Below, piece after piece: positions 37,321 through 49,005 of a stretch of DNA of 64,000 bases. Position 1 is the stretch's first letter. Each line of letters starts with the position of its first letter. Source of the stretch: Aquilaria yunnanensis. Taxonomy: Eukaryota > Streptophyta > Magnoliopsida > Malvales > Thymelaeaceae. The stretch covers positions 110,808,893 through 110,872,892 of the forward strand of contig CM077594.1 of NCBI GenBank assembly GCA_039654915.1. The letters are read 5' to 3'. The notes beneath the pieces are model-generated. The model was not told where the DNA came from and searched no databases. It worked only from the letters and a program-made list of their open reading frames with translations. The translations under genes were made by a program, and so were the position numbers.

Positions 37321-38184
37321 AATGGGTCATAGTAGAGCATACAGCACAACAAACATCATATTATGAGCGGAAACTAGCATATCTTAAGGAGGAGATGGCG
37401 AACTGGGATGGAGTACATATGTCAATCATTTGGCATAACTCCGCTTGCGTCTGCTCAAGATGATCTGGATGACTCGAGATCGGGTGATGATTAGATGAGG
37501 TCTGTTTCATTACTTACTGGATGATGTATATTAAAACCCTATGTGTTTATCAAGATTTAGGCTGTTGGCTTTATTATTAGGATGTTGTGCTTGTGCCATT
37601 ATTAGGTTGATGTTACGACTGCTTATTTTGGAAGATTTAGGATGATTGAATAAATATTATTTATTTGGAATTATGTATGTTTTATGGGGATTTATGAGTA
37701 CTTTTATGTTAATTCAATTCCATCTCTAAGTACGGACTACATAAATGGCTATAATACTATGTATTATGTGCATTTGTGGTGTCAAATTCAGTTGAAATAT
37801 AATGCATTAGAAATGGAATAAACTGAACATAAATTTCCAACGACTTTGTGAAAATGTGAGCTATAATAATTTTCAATGGCTTCAGCCATTGCAAATTTTC
37901 CAATGGCTAGCCGTTGGAAGTCTAGTCGTTGCATTTATCAACGGCTTAGCCGTTGGAAAAATGTTAAAGATGGCCGTCATAAATTTCCAATGACTGAAGC
38001 AGTTGGAAAAAAAGTTCCACATTGGATTATAAAGTGGCCGTCGGAAATTTCCAATGGCTAAAATTCCAACAGCCAACTTCTCAGTCATTGAAAAAAAAAT
38101 TTCCATCACACTATTTTCCAACGGATATGTTTCCAATGGCCTCGCATTGGAAATGGCCATTAGAAAATCTTTTTTTTAGTAGTG

Positions 38185-38260
38185 ATACATGCATGCATGC
38201 ATGCACACACACACACACACATATATATATATGCATACATATACATACATATATAAGAAT
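38185..38260. repeat. (CATG)n/(CA)n/(TA)n microsatellite at the CACTA right flank
   Basis: CATG units are followed by (AC)n, (AT)n and ATACAT repeats. The matching left flank at 35270-35295 is (CATA)n, so the CACTA element lies within what was one compound microsatellite. Confidence 0.85.
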
Positions 38261-41080
38261 GGTTAAGATAATAACTTTCCTATGATCTCGTAATCTAGAT
38301 ATAAATCACATATAAGCTGAATTTAGTATTCTTTTTTAATTTAAAAACTCATTAAAAAGCTCATTATTTTTAATTTTGTTGATTTTTTTTTTGTTTAGAA
38401 CCAATATCATTTGAAAACTAGCACTACTCCATCTGCCTAATAATACTTAAATATTTTTTTAGAAAGTAATTAACTTTTTATAAATTGTTTTCATATTCAT
38501 TTTAAAAAATCAATAAAACTATATTTAAAAAATACTTTATAGGCCTAATAATTTCAGAGCTTCAGTTGGTATAAGTTTAATAAAATTTTAATAAAATAAA
38601 AAAATCCATTAAATGACTAATTTTCATTTTCAATCTCTCCCAAGTATGCCTGAATTTTTTCGTAGACTTAACTCATGAAAGGTGAATAGTTTCCTCCTCA
38701 CTGACTACCTGGCACCTGCTCACCTTACATATTTATCAAGAAAAGTTCGGGCTAAGCAAAGAAAAACAAGTGTAATGGGTAATCTCAAATGACCAAGAGG
38801 ATTGTTATGGCTTTCTAGCATTGTTATGGCTTTCTAGCATAAAGATGAAGATGGAAAATATGAGTTTTATTTGACAACATCTTTTATGATCAATGTTAAA
38901 AGTTTTGGATAAGTTATTTAATGGAAGAGATAAAAACTCTAACACTAATTGTTGATGTCAAACCAAACAAGGCCATGGCGAGCAGCTAGTTAGGAAATCT
39001 CAAAGATATATACTTAATAGAATCTCTTGTTGTTTCATATGATCAATTTAGCAAAGGACTCGTAAAAGACATGATGAAATATTAATAATGTCAATCCAAA
39101 TGTTAATTTCTTCAATCAACCTTTAAAAGTACTTGTTACAGCTAAGTTTGATGAAATATTGCCTTCAACTGGTGATGCTTTTGCTATGAGCTTTAGTTTG
39201 ACTTTAAGTAATTAAACAGCTTTTTACAACTTCTTATTAAGTGAAATATGATGAAAGAAGTAACAACCTCTTATAAGCGCCACAATTTTAGGGCTAATCC
39301 TAATCCTATGGACCAACGTTCTAGGGAGGAGGCCGAATCATCTGTAAGTAGCCCTAAAGATAAAAAACCTCATTATGCTATAAAATTTTAAGGAGGTGAG
39401 TAGTCTTGAAGCATTGGGTATTGTCCTTTTTGCTGCCCTTTTACTTTCTGGGCCATTGAACCATGGCATTATGTCAACTCTACTGCAAAGATCAACCTCC
39501 TTGGGCAACCATGAAACTCTGTAAGCCTCAATTACCTGGCAGACCAGCAATTATCCATTATGTCAACCAACTTGTGTGTTTTTAATGAAAACTAAATTAC
39601 CCGGTGACATAAGGTTACTAGTAAGTTTAGTTGTATAGGCTTTTCAAATGTAGCTTTTGTTGGTTGATTCAACCAATAAAAATGGAGGTATTTGGTTGGG
39701 TTGCTTAATATAGAAATAATATCTTGTGATTTTCTATTAGGAAAATCATTTGATACTCTTAAAAGCTAAGGATGAACAAGGTCATCATGAATGGTTGTTA
39801 GGCTTAGTTTATGGACGCCTTTTTTTTTTTTTTTCTCATGGAGCTATCACATGAAATTCTATATTATCTATTCTTTCAAGTTATTTTCTTCTTTTTGGTT
39901 TTGGGAGGGAATTTCAACCAGGTACTGGATCATCAGAAAATATTGGCCAAAATGCATCACATATTCCTGCTACCTCGTTGTTCTATGCATCTTTTCAGTA
40001 GTTGCAGCTTTTTGCTTTGCCGTTAATAGTTTTGTGATGGATCCCTGTAGTATGACGGATCACGGACAATACGACAGATACATCTATGCCATCCGATGCT
40101 TGGGATTGTATGGACACATCCGTCTCATCTGTGATTCGTCACCTTTGAATTTCCGTTCTGTATTTTACTTGGACCCATAAGTAGGATGGGATGGAGATTA
40201 TGTTGTCTTTTAAAGGTTGGACAGGGATACTAGTCTGGAAATTGGTTAGCCTTGTGCACATATGCTTTCCTATTAAATTATTCAAACCAAACCTCTGAAC
40301 ATGCCCACTTATATACTAGATACAAATCCAATAAATAAATTTTCCACCGTCCTTGCCAGTTTGATGGTTTCTAAACAAGGTATGTATGATGGTTATGCAA
40401 TAATTTTAAAAAAATTAGGATTCTTCAACTAGTGTTTCAGCCATATTTTATCTAGTATCTAGTGTTCTTTGGCCATCTCTCAATTGAGGAGTTGGAATTG
40501 CTCATGCGCAAGGGATTGGCAAAGTCAAATTACTTAAATTGAACTTGATCTCAAACATCTTTGTATTAGAACTGATCATTCAATTGATAGTGAGATCGTA
40601 AATTAAAAATAAAGAATCTTTCTTCTTTATATGTTGAGGAGGAAAGACTTTGGGCTCAATGGACCAAAATTAAATAGCTGGCGCTGGGGTAACAAGTAAC
40701 AACACTGGACCAAGAAGAGCAATTTTTTTGTGTCTTTGGATATTGAAAATTGGGAAGAAAGGAAAAGAAAAAAAAAAAGAAGAAGAAGAAGAAGAGAGAG
40801 AAGCCACAGACTCTCATTTATATCCATTTTTTGTTTGGGTGCTTCAACTTGTTCAGATCTATCCTTTCGTGGGCCAAAGAAGGAAGCACGCTATCTCCTC
40901 TTTATGGGTCAAAATATTTTATCCTCCGCCAATTAGCACCGCCTCCCTCCTCGTATCATTTTCTTATTCACATTGCTCATGACAAATATTGCTCAATGCT
41001 CATGATGGTCGTCTTTTTTTATTTCTTTTTATTTTGACGTAACACGCCAACAAAGTTGTGTTGCAGCATATATTTGTTTC
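38261..41080. other. Intergenic DNA, no gene recognised
   Basis: Stretches open for up to 129 codons exist (for example 39791-40180 on plus) but they begin in homopolymer T runs and read as hydrophobic, AT-driven sequence with no family resemblance. A purine-rich tract (AAG/AGA) lies at about 40756-40802. A short direct repeat (TTGTTATGGCTTTCTAGCAT) occurs at about 38803-38840. Confidence 0.4.
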
Positions 41081-41084
41081 TTTT

Positions 41085-41731
41085 TCTCTATAAATATACT
41101 TGATTGTTTTTTATGAGATCCCTGCAGTTCAAGAAGACAATACGAAACCACATATTCATAAAACGTGTAATACTTAATCGACATCTTTGTTTTCTTTTTT
41201 TTTTAACCCCTTATTTGGGGTCCCGGCCCAATACGACCCACCAATACTCCGAAAGGATCACGGATTCAAACAAGCCCATGGCAGACAATTTTGGAGCCCG
41301 ACCCAAATCTTCCTGGTTTCCGCTCCGAGTTAGTTCCCAGAATCCCAGTCCACTCTTCATGTTCCTTCCGAGTGCCAAACAGAAAACGCCAACAACTTTT
41401 CTCTCGTAAGGTGAGACACAGACACAGGATGTTTATGGGTTCTTTAGTAGCTTCTATTCTTTCCGGACATTGACAGATAAAAAGGGGTATTATCTTTGCG
41501 CTTCTTCTTCTCGTCGGCTCTACTGTTTTCTCAGGTACGAGTTATAGTTTTTTCCGTTGATTTGTTGTTGATTTCGTTTTCGAGTTCTCGAGAAAGTGTG
41601 AAAAATTTTCAGCTTGATTGAAATTGATCTGATCATCTTTCTCAATATTCAGGTTGTTTGGAACCCAGAATCGTATTCTCTTCCAGTAAGTTGTTGCCAA
41701 CAGTAATACTCCAGTACTCCTGGCGATTAAG
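41085..41731 (+). promoter_or_regulatory. Promoter and 5' leader of the WIT-like gene
   Basis: A TATA-like TATAAATA at about 41089-41096 precedes a CCAAT-like and GC-richer segment and the coding start at 41732. A plausible 5'UTR intron runs from the GTACGAG after TTTCTCAG (about 41535) to ATATTCAG (about 41652). The exact transcription start cannot be fixed. Confidence 0.35.
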
Positions 41732-44700
41732 ATGGAGACTGATGTGGGTTACGAAGCAAACGCTTCTGTTGATGATTTCAACAGCCTCGCTCCGGAAGCG
41801 AGTTCAGTGAAACCGGAGCTTTCTGATGGGCTTTCCTTGGACGGACAGGTGAACGAAGAACTGGGAAGGGCTAGCGAGCTATTAACTAGAGTCGAATTAG
41901 ATTTAGCTTGTTCAACAGAGAGGCTGATCAACCTAAGTTTACTTGAAATGACTGTGGCCACTAGGGAGAATGACTTTGAGTCCTTTGCCTCAGACAAAAA
42001 TTTTGATTTTATTGAGTCTGTTGAGAGAGCTGTTGAGTTTGATCTCTTAGCTGGGTTTTTTCAGTCCGAGGTTAGGGAGCTGGAAAAGTTCCTGGCTAGC
42101 CTTCAAACAGATATTGTCAGTGCCAGTGAAACAATATCTTCCTATGTGCACTTGGATGAACCATTTGGGGTAATGGAGCAAAAGGCACATGATGCTGAAG
42201 AATCATTGAAGGAATTGCAGGATCAAGTGGCTCAAGCCAAGATGCAATCTGCCAACTTTGAGAGGACTTTGTCCCATTTTGATGGTGATCGTAGTATGCG
42301 TTCACTCTTCATATGCCTTGCTAGTTTCATCGAATCTGCCAGAGTTTCAATCATGATTAGTTTTTGCACATGCTTTCACATGTGATATGATCTTTTGACC
42401 GTTCAGATATGATTATTTGGCTTTGAAGTCATCTCCAAGGCATTTATATGAGAAAAGAGCTGTATCTGTAGTGAGATAATGGATTCAAAAAACCATTATG
42501 TGTGTGCGAGTATTTGTGCATTTGTTTTGTCTCTTTTTGTTTTTCCCATCTCTATTCTTCAGAAAGTTGAGAGTTTATGAGAAGGGCTAGATGTGCGAAG
42601 ATGTTTTCTGTTACAATGTGCATAAGCCATAACTCAAACAGCAATTAGAAACAATTAGTTTATTGTCAACTCAATCAGATTCTTTTTCTCCAGAAATTCA
42701 AGAGGTATTTAGGGATAAAAATAGGCATTCTGCTGATGAAAAGAAGAGCTGAGTGCAACATAATAATATATTTGACTGGTGAACAAGAATAGGCAGTTTC
42801 GTGCTTTGAAATTTGTTCTTAGGTTGATGAGTAAGAGACAGATAAATTCTTTGCCTAGCTGGAAAGGTGTAGAATATAGTATACTTGTTTGCTGTCTTCA
42901 TATGGTGTGTATGTTTTCACAGGTAGCGTTGAAGTACGTTTACGATCCTTGGATGGTGATCACACCAATGCAACTATCAAAATGCAAACCTCTGAGCAAA
43001 AGAGGAGCTTTCTCAGGATGCTTGAAAAATCATTGGCAAGAGAAATGGAGCTAGAAAAGAAACTAACTGAAATGAGGCAGATAGAAGAAGAGCTAAAATT
43101 AAGGATGCTTTCATCAGAACAGGAAGCATTTTGTTTGGAAGAAGAGATGACAGATATCTATGAAAGGTTGTTTGAGCAAGAATATGCTTCTGTAGTAATG
43201 AAGGGAATCTCAAAAGAGTTATTAGGTCATATTCATATTCTCCAGTTCAATTTGAATGGTTCAAATCAGAGAGAAAATAGGCTGAAATCACTGCTTGAGG
43301 TCTCGGTGGAGAAGTTGGAATCTAAAGAAAGTACATTGCAGAGGCTTCAAAGCAGTGATGCAAAAATCAATAACTCTCTGGTATTGGTGGCAGACAACTT
43401 AAAATCAACCTTGGCAGAGACTGAAGATCAGCTGCTTGTTGCTAGCTCTGAGGCTTCTGCTTTGAGTGAGAGGGTAACTTATCTAGAAAAACAGCTATCA
43501 GAAACTGAGCTTGAGCTCTTAGAGACAAAAGCCTTGTTAGAGGAAAGGCAAGAGCAATCTAGTTCTTCATGCACTGAAACAAGTGACCAGAAAAATGTTA
43601 TTGAAGATGTGAAAGACAAGTTATCAAAAGCTGAAACCAGGGCCGAGAATGCTGAAGCCAAGTGTAAATTGTTAGGTGATATTAACCTGGAACTTAATGA
43701 AGAACTGGGCAGTCTCAAGCAGTGCAGTGGATCTGCTGAGAGAGTAGAAACCCTTGAAAAACATCTGAGGGAATCTGATATGCAATTACAACATGCAGTG
43801 GCATCTGCTGAGGCTAGTCAGGAGAAACAAAGTATGTTATATTCTACAGTTGCAGATATGGAGAATTTGATTGAGGAACTAAAATTGAAAGTTTCGAAAG
43901 AAGAAAGTCGAGCTGATGCTGCAGAAGAGAAATGTATTATCTTATCTGAATCTAATGCACGTCTAAGTGAAGAACTGACTTTCCTTAGGGGTAGATTGGA
44001 ATGCCTAGATGCATCTTTGAATCAAGTTGAGGAAATGAAAATCACAGCTGCGAAGGACATTGCAATTCGCACTAAAGTAATAACGGATTTGCTTGTTCAA
44101 CTGGCTGTGGGAAGAGAACACCTTCAACAACAGGTTTTGAACATTTTCATCTTCGTATCCTTAGTCAGCATTTTTCCATCTCTTTGTTGTTGTTCATTTG
44201 CATCTCATATATAGATTTACAAGGAAGCTGAAGGAATTATTGAAGTAGTAAATTAAGGTCTGGGCTAGGAGTTTGATTGGATTTTCCATCATTAACTCAT
44301 TTTTTTTTTCATTTATTTTACCCAACCCTTCATTATCCTCCCCTGAGAATCTTTGCGGCCAGCTCTTTTCATATTTTCTTTGTCAAAAGCTGTTTGTTGA
44401 ACTCCTACTCATGTAATGTATAGATTTACAAGGAAGCTGAAGGTCTTACTGAAGCAGCTAATTAAGGTCTTGGGGCTAGGAGTTTGATTGAATTTTCCAT
44501 CATAAACTCATTTTTTAATTTATTTTACCCAACCCTCCATTATCCTCCTTTGAAAATCTTTGCGGCCAGCTCCTTTTATATTTTCTTTGTTGAAAGCTCT
44601 TTTTAACTCCCATAGTTGCCTTTGTTCCGTTTTTTACTATAGGTAAGAAATGTTACTTGTGCTAGTTTATATATATCCTCCTGCTACTTGCCCAATTTTT

Positions 44701-45389
44701 ATGTATTTCAATGTATTGTAACTCCATCTCTTGCATCAGATATCTGCACTAGCTATGGAGAATAATATCTTGGCAGCAAGGATGAAGCACATGGACAAGG
44801 CTCCTCCAGCTGTTGCAGGCCATGAAGATGGGAGAAATGGCGTTGGTCATTTATTTCCTAAAAATGATTCTGTCTGCGCTCCAGCCAGCAAGGGAGACAT
44901 CAAGGCCTCAGCCATTACTTCTGAGATAGTTGTTCCTTAACTGCTTAGAGTAACTAGTCTCTATTCTGTTTTTCTATGACCGGGAGTTTAAGTGATCCAT
45001 GATTTTTTATTTGGGAGATTCTCGTTACATTTGAGCTCTACCTAAAATGGTTCTCAACTTAATATTTTTTGCTAGATTCTGAAAGTTTCATGAGTGATCT
45101 TCATTCCTTTTATTTTTTTTTTCCCATCCTGTCTGTGATCATCTTTCTTCCCATTTTTATGTTCTGATTTATTAAGTCTCTATGCCATTTCCAGCTTGAT
45201 GAGATTTGCAAACGTGATCCTGTTGGCCAGACTGAAGACGAATCAACACTTCATACATCTGAATTTGAAGTTAGAAGAGTTGATGCTAGAGTGCTGAACT
45301 ATAAGCATATCTTGATGGCACTGCTTGTTTTACTGGTTTCTTTGGTAGCAGCAGGCTATTTTTTCAACCAGCAGAACAGCGTAGTTTAA
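41732..45389 (+). CDS. WIT1-like: WPP domain-interacting tail-anchored protein (WIT1/WIT2-like), 4 exons
   Basis: Exons are 41732-42284, 42923-44133, 44740-44928 and 45195-45389 (TAA). Phases join to give 715 aa, near the ~700 aa of Arabidopsis WIT1. The N-terminal third (LTRVELDLACSTERLINLSL, FDFIESVERAVEFDLLAGFF) and QKRSFLRMLEKSLAREMELE match the family. Most of exon 2 is long heptad-patterned coiled coil rich in E, K, L and S. One C-terminal membrane segment (residues about 689-708, HILMALLVLLVSLVAAGYFF) is followed by the 7-residue tail NQQNSVV, a tail-anchored layout. In Arabidopsis, WITs sit in the outer nuclear envelope, bind WPP-domain RanGAP, and work with WIP and SUN proteins in nuclear positioning. 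The exon 1 donor (GATG|GTGATC) was chosen by phase. The exon 3 donor (ATA|GTTGTT) is weak, and 44931 is an in-phase alternative. Confidence 0.9.
44213..44615. repeat. Tandem duplication of ~209 bp in intron 2 of the WIT-like gene
   Basis: Two copies start AGATTTACAAGGAAGCTGAA at 44213 and 44422. They run in parallel through TTAAGGTCT, CTAGGAGTTTGATTG, TTTTACCCAACCC, CATTATCCTCC and TTTGCGGCCAGCTC. The second copy is slightly shorter. The shared start could be read as YKEAEG but both copies stop shortly after. Confidence 0.9.
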
Positions 45390-46890
45390 TATATGGGCAT
45401 GCCTAACAATCCTTGGTGTTATGCAGAGTTTTGCCACATGCTCCTTGAGATGAATTCCATGGAGCTCGAAAAGGTAAATTTTGCTTAGAAACTGATAACA
45501 TGTGAATTCTCTGATTTCCTCCATGCAGTATCGAGAGTTCCCATTTTCATCAACATTGTTTTTCACAGAATTCTCTTGGTGGATTTTTAGCTGACCGCTT
45601 CAAATTTTGGCAACACTAAAATCTACATTGAGTGCTGTCATACACAGTTGAAGTCTTTACTGCCACAGGGAATATGAAGTTTTGCATGGATAGTTATCTA
45701 TGATCGTGCCATACTATTTTGTAGACCAGTTTGTTGTTAGTTATTAGGATGATGTGTTGGGCGCTTACCCTCGGAGCTCTATTTGGTTGAAATGATGGAG
45801 TTGTTTACAGGTCCTTTTTGGCTGTAAATCTTCGGAGTTGAGTTCCTGAAACTGAATTACTAAGATCAGTCTTTTCTCTTCATGGTTGAGCGAACTTTGT
45901 CGCTTTGATGGAAATTAGAGTGGAAATTTTAGTTTATCTTGTCGTGCAGGCAGGAATAACCGCTGCCAACCTTGCCATAATTGATAAAACCCAGTTTGGA
46001 CTCAGGCTGGGGGCCGGGGCCATACTTAGTCGACTGAATCCCATTACAAGATTCTGTGATGATTCATTATCAAAAGGATAAAGGCTTAAACAATTGAAAT
46101 GCCATTCACCACAACCAAATGCAGATGTAGGTATTCATGTGTCGGTTGAGTTTAGTTTATAAATGCGGCCTGCATATATTTGGTTCGGTTCGGCCTACGA
46201 TCCATATGAACTTGGTTGTTCAGTTTTTTCGGGCGCTTATTTTATAAATGGTAAGTGTTATGACGCAAATCTAGAATCAATTCATATGAGTTATTCTTTA
46301 TGAAAAGTATAAGAGTTATGTGATCAAGTATTATAATTTGACATTCTCAAACAGACCACCCATATGATATATGAGGTGTCATATGGTGTTGGAAATAAGT
46401 TGATGAGATTTGAGACATGAGATTTGGTCTCAGCTTATTCCGGTTATGGAGGTAGTGTGTTGGGAAACTCTTGCACGCAGATATTGGGTAAATGTCATAT
46501 TTGATCCTCTAACTTTCGAACAAATAACCCCCAACTGTAATTGAGCACTGTTTAATCGTCACTACCTGCAAATTGGGACAAATAAGCCCCTCAATCTATA
46601 AAAATGTAATTTTTGCTTGATTTAGGACTCAAACAAAAGGGAGAAGTAGTCATGAAGGACATAGCTAACTTTCTACTATAATGATATCAAGGTTGTGAGT
46701 GTTTCCCACGATTGCAAGCAGCAGAATTGCTACTGCTCATCAAAGAAACAACCAGCAACCACACACAAAAGTTGAAGTTCTTTCATGAGAATTAAATTTT
46801 TTGTTTTCCTTGTGTTTATCTAAGGTCCTTAAATAATTATGAAAATGAGTTTATAGTTGATTATAAAATTGCTATTGCAATTTTTTTTTT
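45390..46890. other. 3' flank of the WIT-like gene and intergenic DNA
   Basis: No coding region is supported. The first 500-600 bp are of gene-like composition and probably include the 3'UTR. Around 46500-46640 there is a phrase typical of Mutator-like ends (TTTGATCCTCTAACTTTCGAAC) without a visible partner. Confidence 0.4.
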
Positions 46891-49005
46891 GCCTAAATAT
46901 ACATTTGGTGATTGAATTTGGACAATTTGTGCGAATTGGTTCACAACTCAATACTTAGTTAATGTTAGCCCTTAAACCTTGTAAAAACTTGTGACTTGGT
47001 CCATTTGCTCAAACAAAATGACTGAATAATTACAAAGCCCTCTTGATCTCTTTTAATTTTTCATAAGAAGTACTTTTAGTTTAAAATCATCTAAACAAGC
47101 GTTTCGTCCTTCTTATCATCTTCCTTTACCTCTATAAAATCCGCCGTCGCACTTGTTCAGGTAGACAACTCACTATAATGTGTTTTTCCCAATCTTCAAA
47201 CCCTTCACTTTTGAGTAAATCATCGTGGGGAATGTGGCTATCGTCTCAATATCCAAGCCTTGGTGCTATGAAAAGTACGTTTGAGGTGTGATTTAAGATG
47301 TAAAGTGCAGAGCGCTACAAGCCTAACACTTTTAATGGGCAAGGCAAGGCATCATTGTTAAAGCACACACGGTGACAATTTTATTGAGCCACTTAATAGA
47401 AATTTGGGGATTCAATAAGATTTAGTGCATAGAAGAGTGGCAACTAAATTCTACCAGTCAAAATAGATTATGATTTCTGTTGGAAATTGAAAACAATGAA
47501 AAGCGGGAGACAAGAGGAAGTAAAAAGCATTATTTGAGGCCACAAATTGCAATTGTGTCATTTTCTTCTTCCTGCAGATCCTTTCCATTGCATTTTCTGC
47601 TTTTTTTTTTTACTTTATTTATATTATATACTTTTTTCAACAATAAACATCTCTTTGGTCAACCTTGACCTAAGGTTGTTCAATAATAACATAGTCAATA
47701 GAAAATAAGTAACATAATTGCTTATTTTTGTATACCTCCAAGCTAGAACTATATTACTCTCTCCATTTTGATTTCATTGAAATATTTGGTTTTCACACAT
47801 ACAAAGGCAAGGGCAAAAGTGACCCTCAATTTTCAATTTTACCCCTTATACCTTGCCCATTTAGATCTCCACTGTTAGCCAACCTTCCCCCGTCGACTTA
47901 TTTGCTTTTGTCCTTGACGTCATCACCTCATCAATGTCATTTTGATTGTCATTTCTGTCGCCTCAATCACTATCATCTTTGTCTCAATTGGTGTTTCCAT
48001 CACCTCAATCGCCATCTCTATTCCCTTAATTGCCATCTTTGACACCTCACCACCTCTAATCTCTATCTTCTTAATCTATTGTTTCTGTCACCTTAATCTC
48101 AATCGCCTTTGTTGCTTTAGTCTTCTTCCCATCAACTTGCCATCCATTTTGCCTTAATTTGCCGTTTCACTTCAATATGTTGTTTCTATGGCTTCAATTT
48201 GTCATCTCCCTCTCCCTCTTTGTCAATCCGTTGCCTCAATGTATCATATTCCTCTTCGTATCTGTCAATCCATCGCTTCGATTGTCAATCCACTGCCAAT
48301 TTCCCTCATTCCAATTGTCACTGAATCGACTCAGAAAAAAGGTATCTTCGTTGCTGCCAAAAAGGACTATAAAGTCGTCCGCGCTAAGATCAGAGGAGAA
48401 AATTGAGTAGTGGATTTTTGGGTGGAAGAGAGGAATTGAGTAATGAGAGAATGAAAGATATAATAATAAATATACATGGTAAAACTTACGTAAAAAAGAA
48501 ATGTTTCAAAGAATTTGGGACAACCCAAAATGAAAAATGTTCCAAAGAATGTGGGATGAAGAGAGTATTATTGTTCTTATAATCATCATCATCATCATTA
48601 TTAATGGTATATATAAGGTCTGTTTTGAGTCTATATATGGTTATAGGAACTAAAGATACTTGTAAAGCTCTTACACTTTCCTTTGTGCTTCCTACTTTGT
48701 GCTTTAGGACCCATTACACTTTAGTGTGGCCTTATGTTTTTTCAAAACATTGCTTCCAGCAGGACCACTTGATGGGGAGGAGGGAAGGAGGGAAAACTTA
48801 TTTGAATGATTGTAAAATAAGATTACCTTTTATGACAAATTAAAAGAGATCAAGATGGCTTTCTTAGTTTTTCATCTACATGTCTAAGCATATGGACTAA
48901 GTCGTAAGCTTTTGCAAAATTCAGAGCCAACATGTACTATGTATTGAGTTGTAGACTAAATCACATAAGTTGTTTAAGTTCGGGGGCCAAATGTATATTC
49001 AAGTC
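46891..49005. mobile_element. Long-TIR, probably Mutator-like element, ~2.1 kb
   Basis: The left end GCCTAAATATACATTTGGTG and the reverse complement of the right end (GACTTGAATATACATTTGGC) begin an inverted repeat of about 115 bp. Shared blocks are CACAACTCAATAC, ATGTTRGC and ACTTRGTCCAT. The target duplication is obscured by T-runs on both sides (TTTTTTTTTT left, TTTTTATGTT right). There is no transposase. A TA-flanked MITE is nested at 47757-48565. Confidence 0.65.
47757..48565. mobile_element. Mariner/Stowaway-like element nested in the long-TIR element
   Basis: It is flanked by TA dinucleotides (47755-47756 and 48566-48567). The left end CTCTCTCCATTTTGATTTC pairs with the right end, reading CTCTCTTCATCCCACATTC on the minus strand. 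The interior, about 47880-48330, is pyrimidine-rich with degenerate repeats of CCTCAATCGCCATCTTTG type. No transposase was recognised. Confidence 0.55.

Larger units (their letters stand above)
35296..38184 (+). mobile_element. CACTA (En/Spm-like) DNA transposon, 2.89 kb
   Basis: The left end CACTACTAGAAAAA and the right end, reading CACTACTAAAAAAA on the minus strand, are the CACTA signature. Subterminal regions (35300-35640 and 37830-38160) are packed with TTTCCAACGGCT and GCCGTTGGAAA-type inverted motifs, as in CACTA families. The flanking trinucleotides ATG and ATA agree at two of three positions. It has split a CATA/CATG microsatellite. The interior holds a broken plant-type transposase relic and a nested MITE at 35838-36265. 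Confidence 0.85.

Noticed and set aside
39791..40180. A 129-codon plus-strand frame
   Set aside because: It starts in a T homopolymer, reads as hydrophobic low-complexity sequence and matches no family I know.
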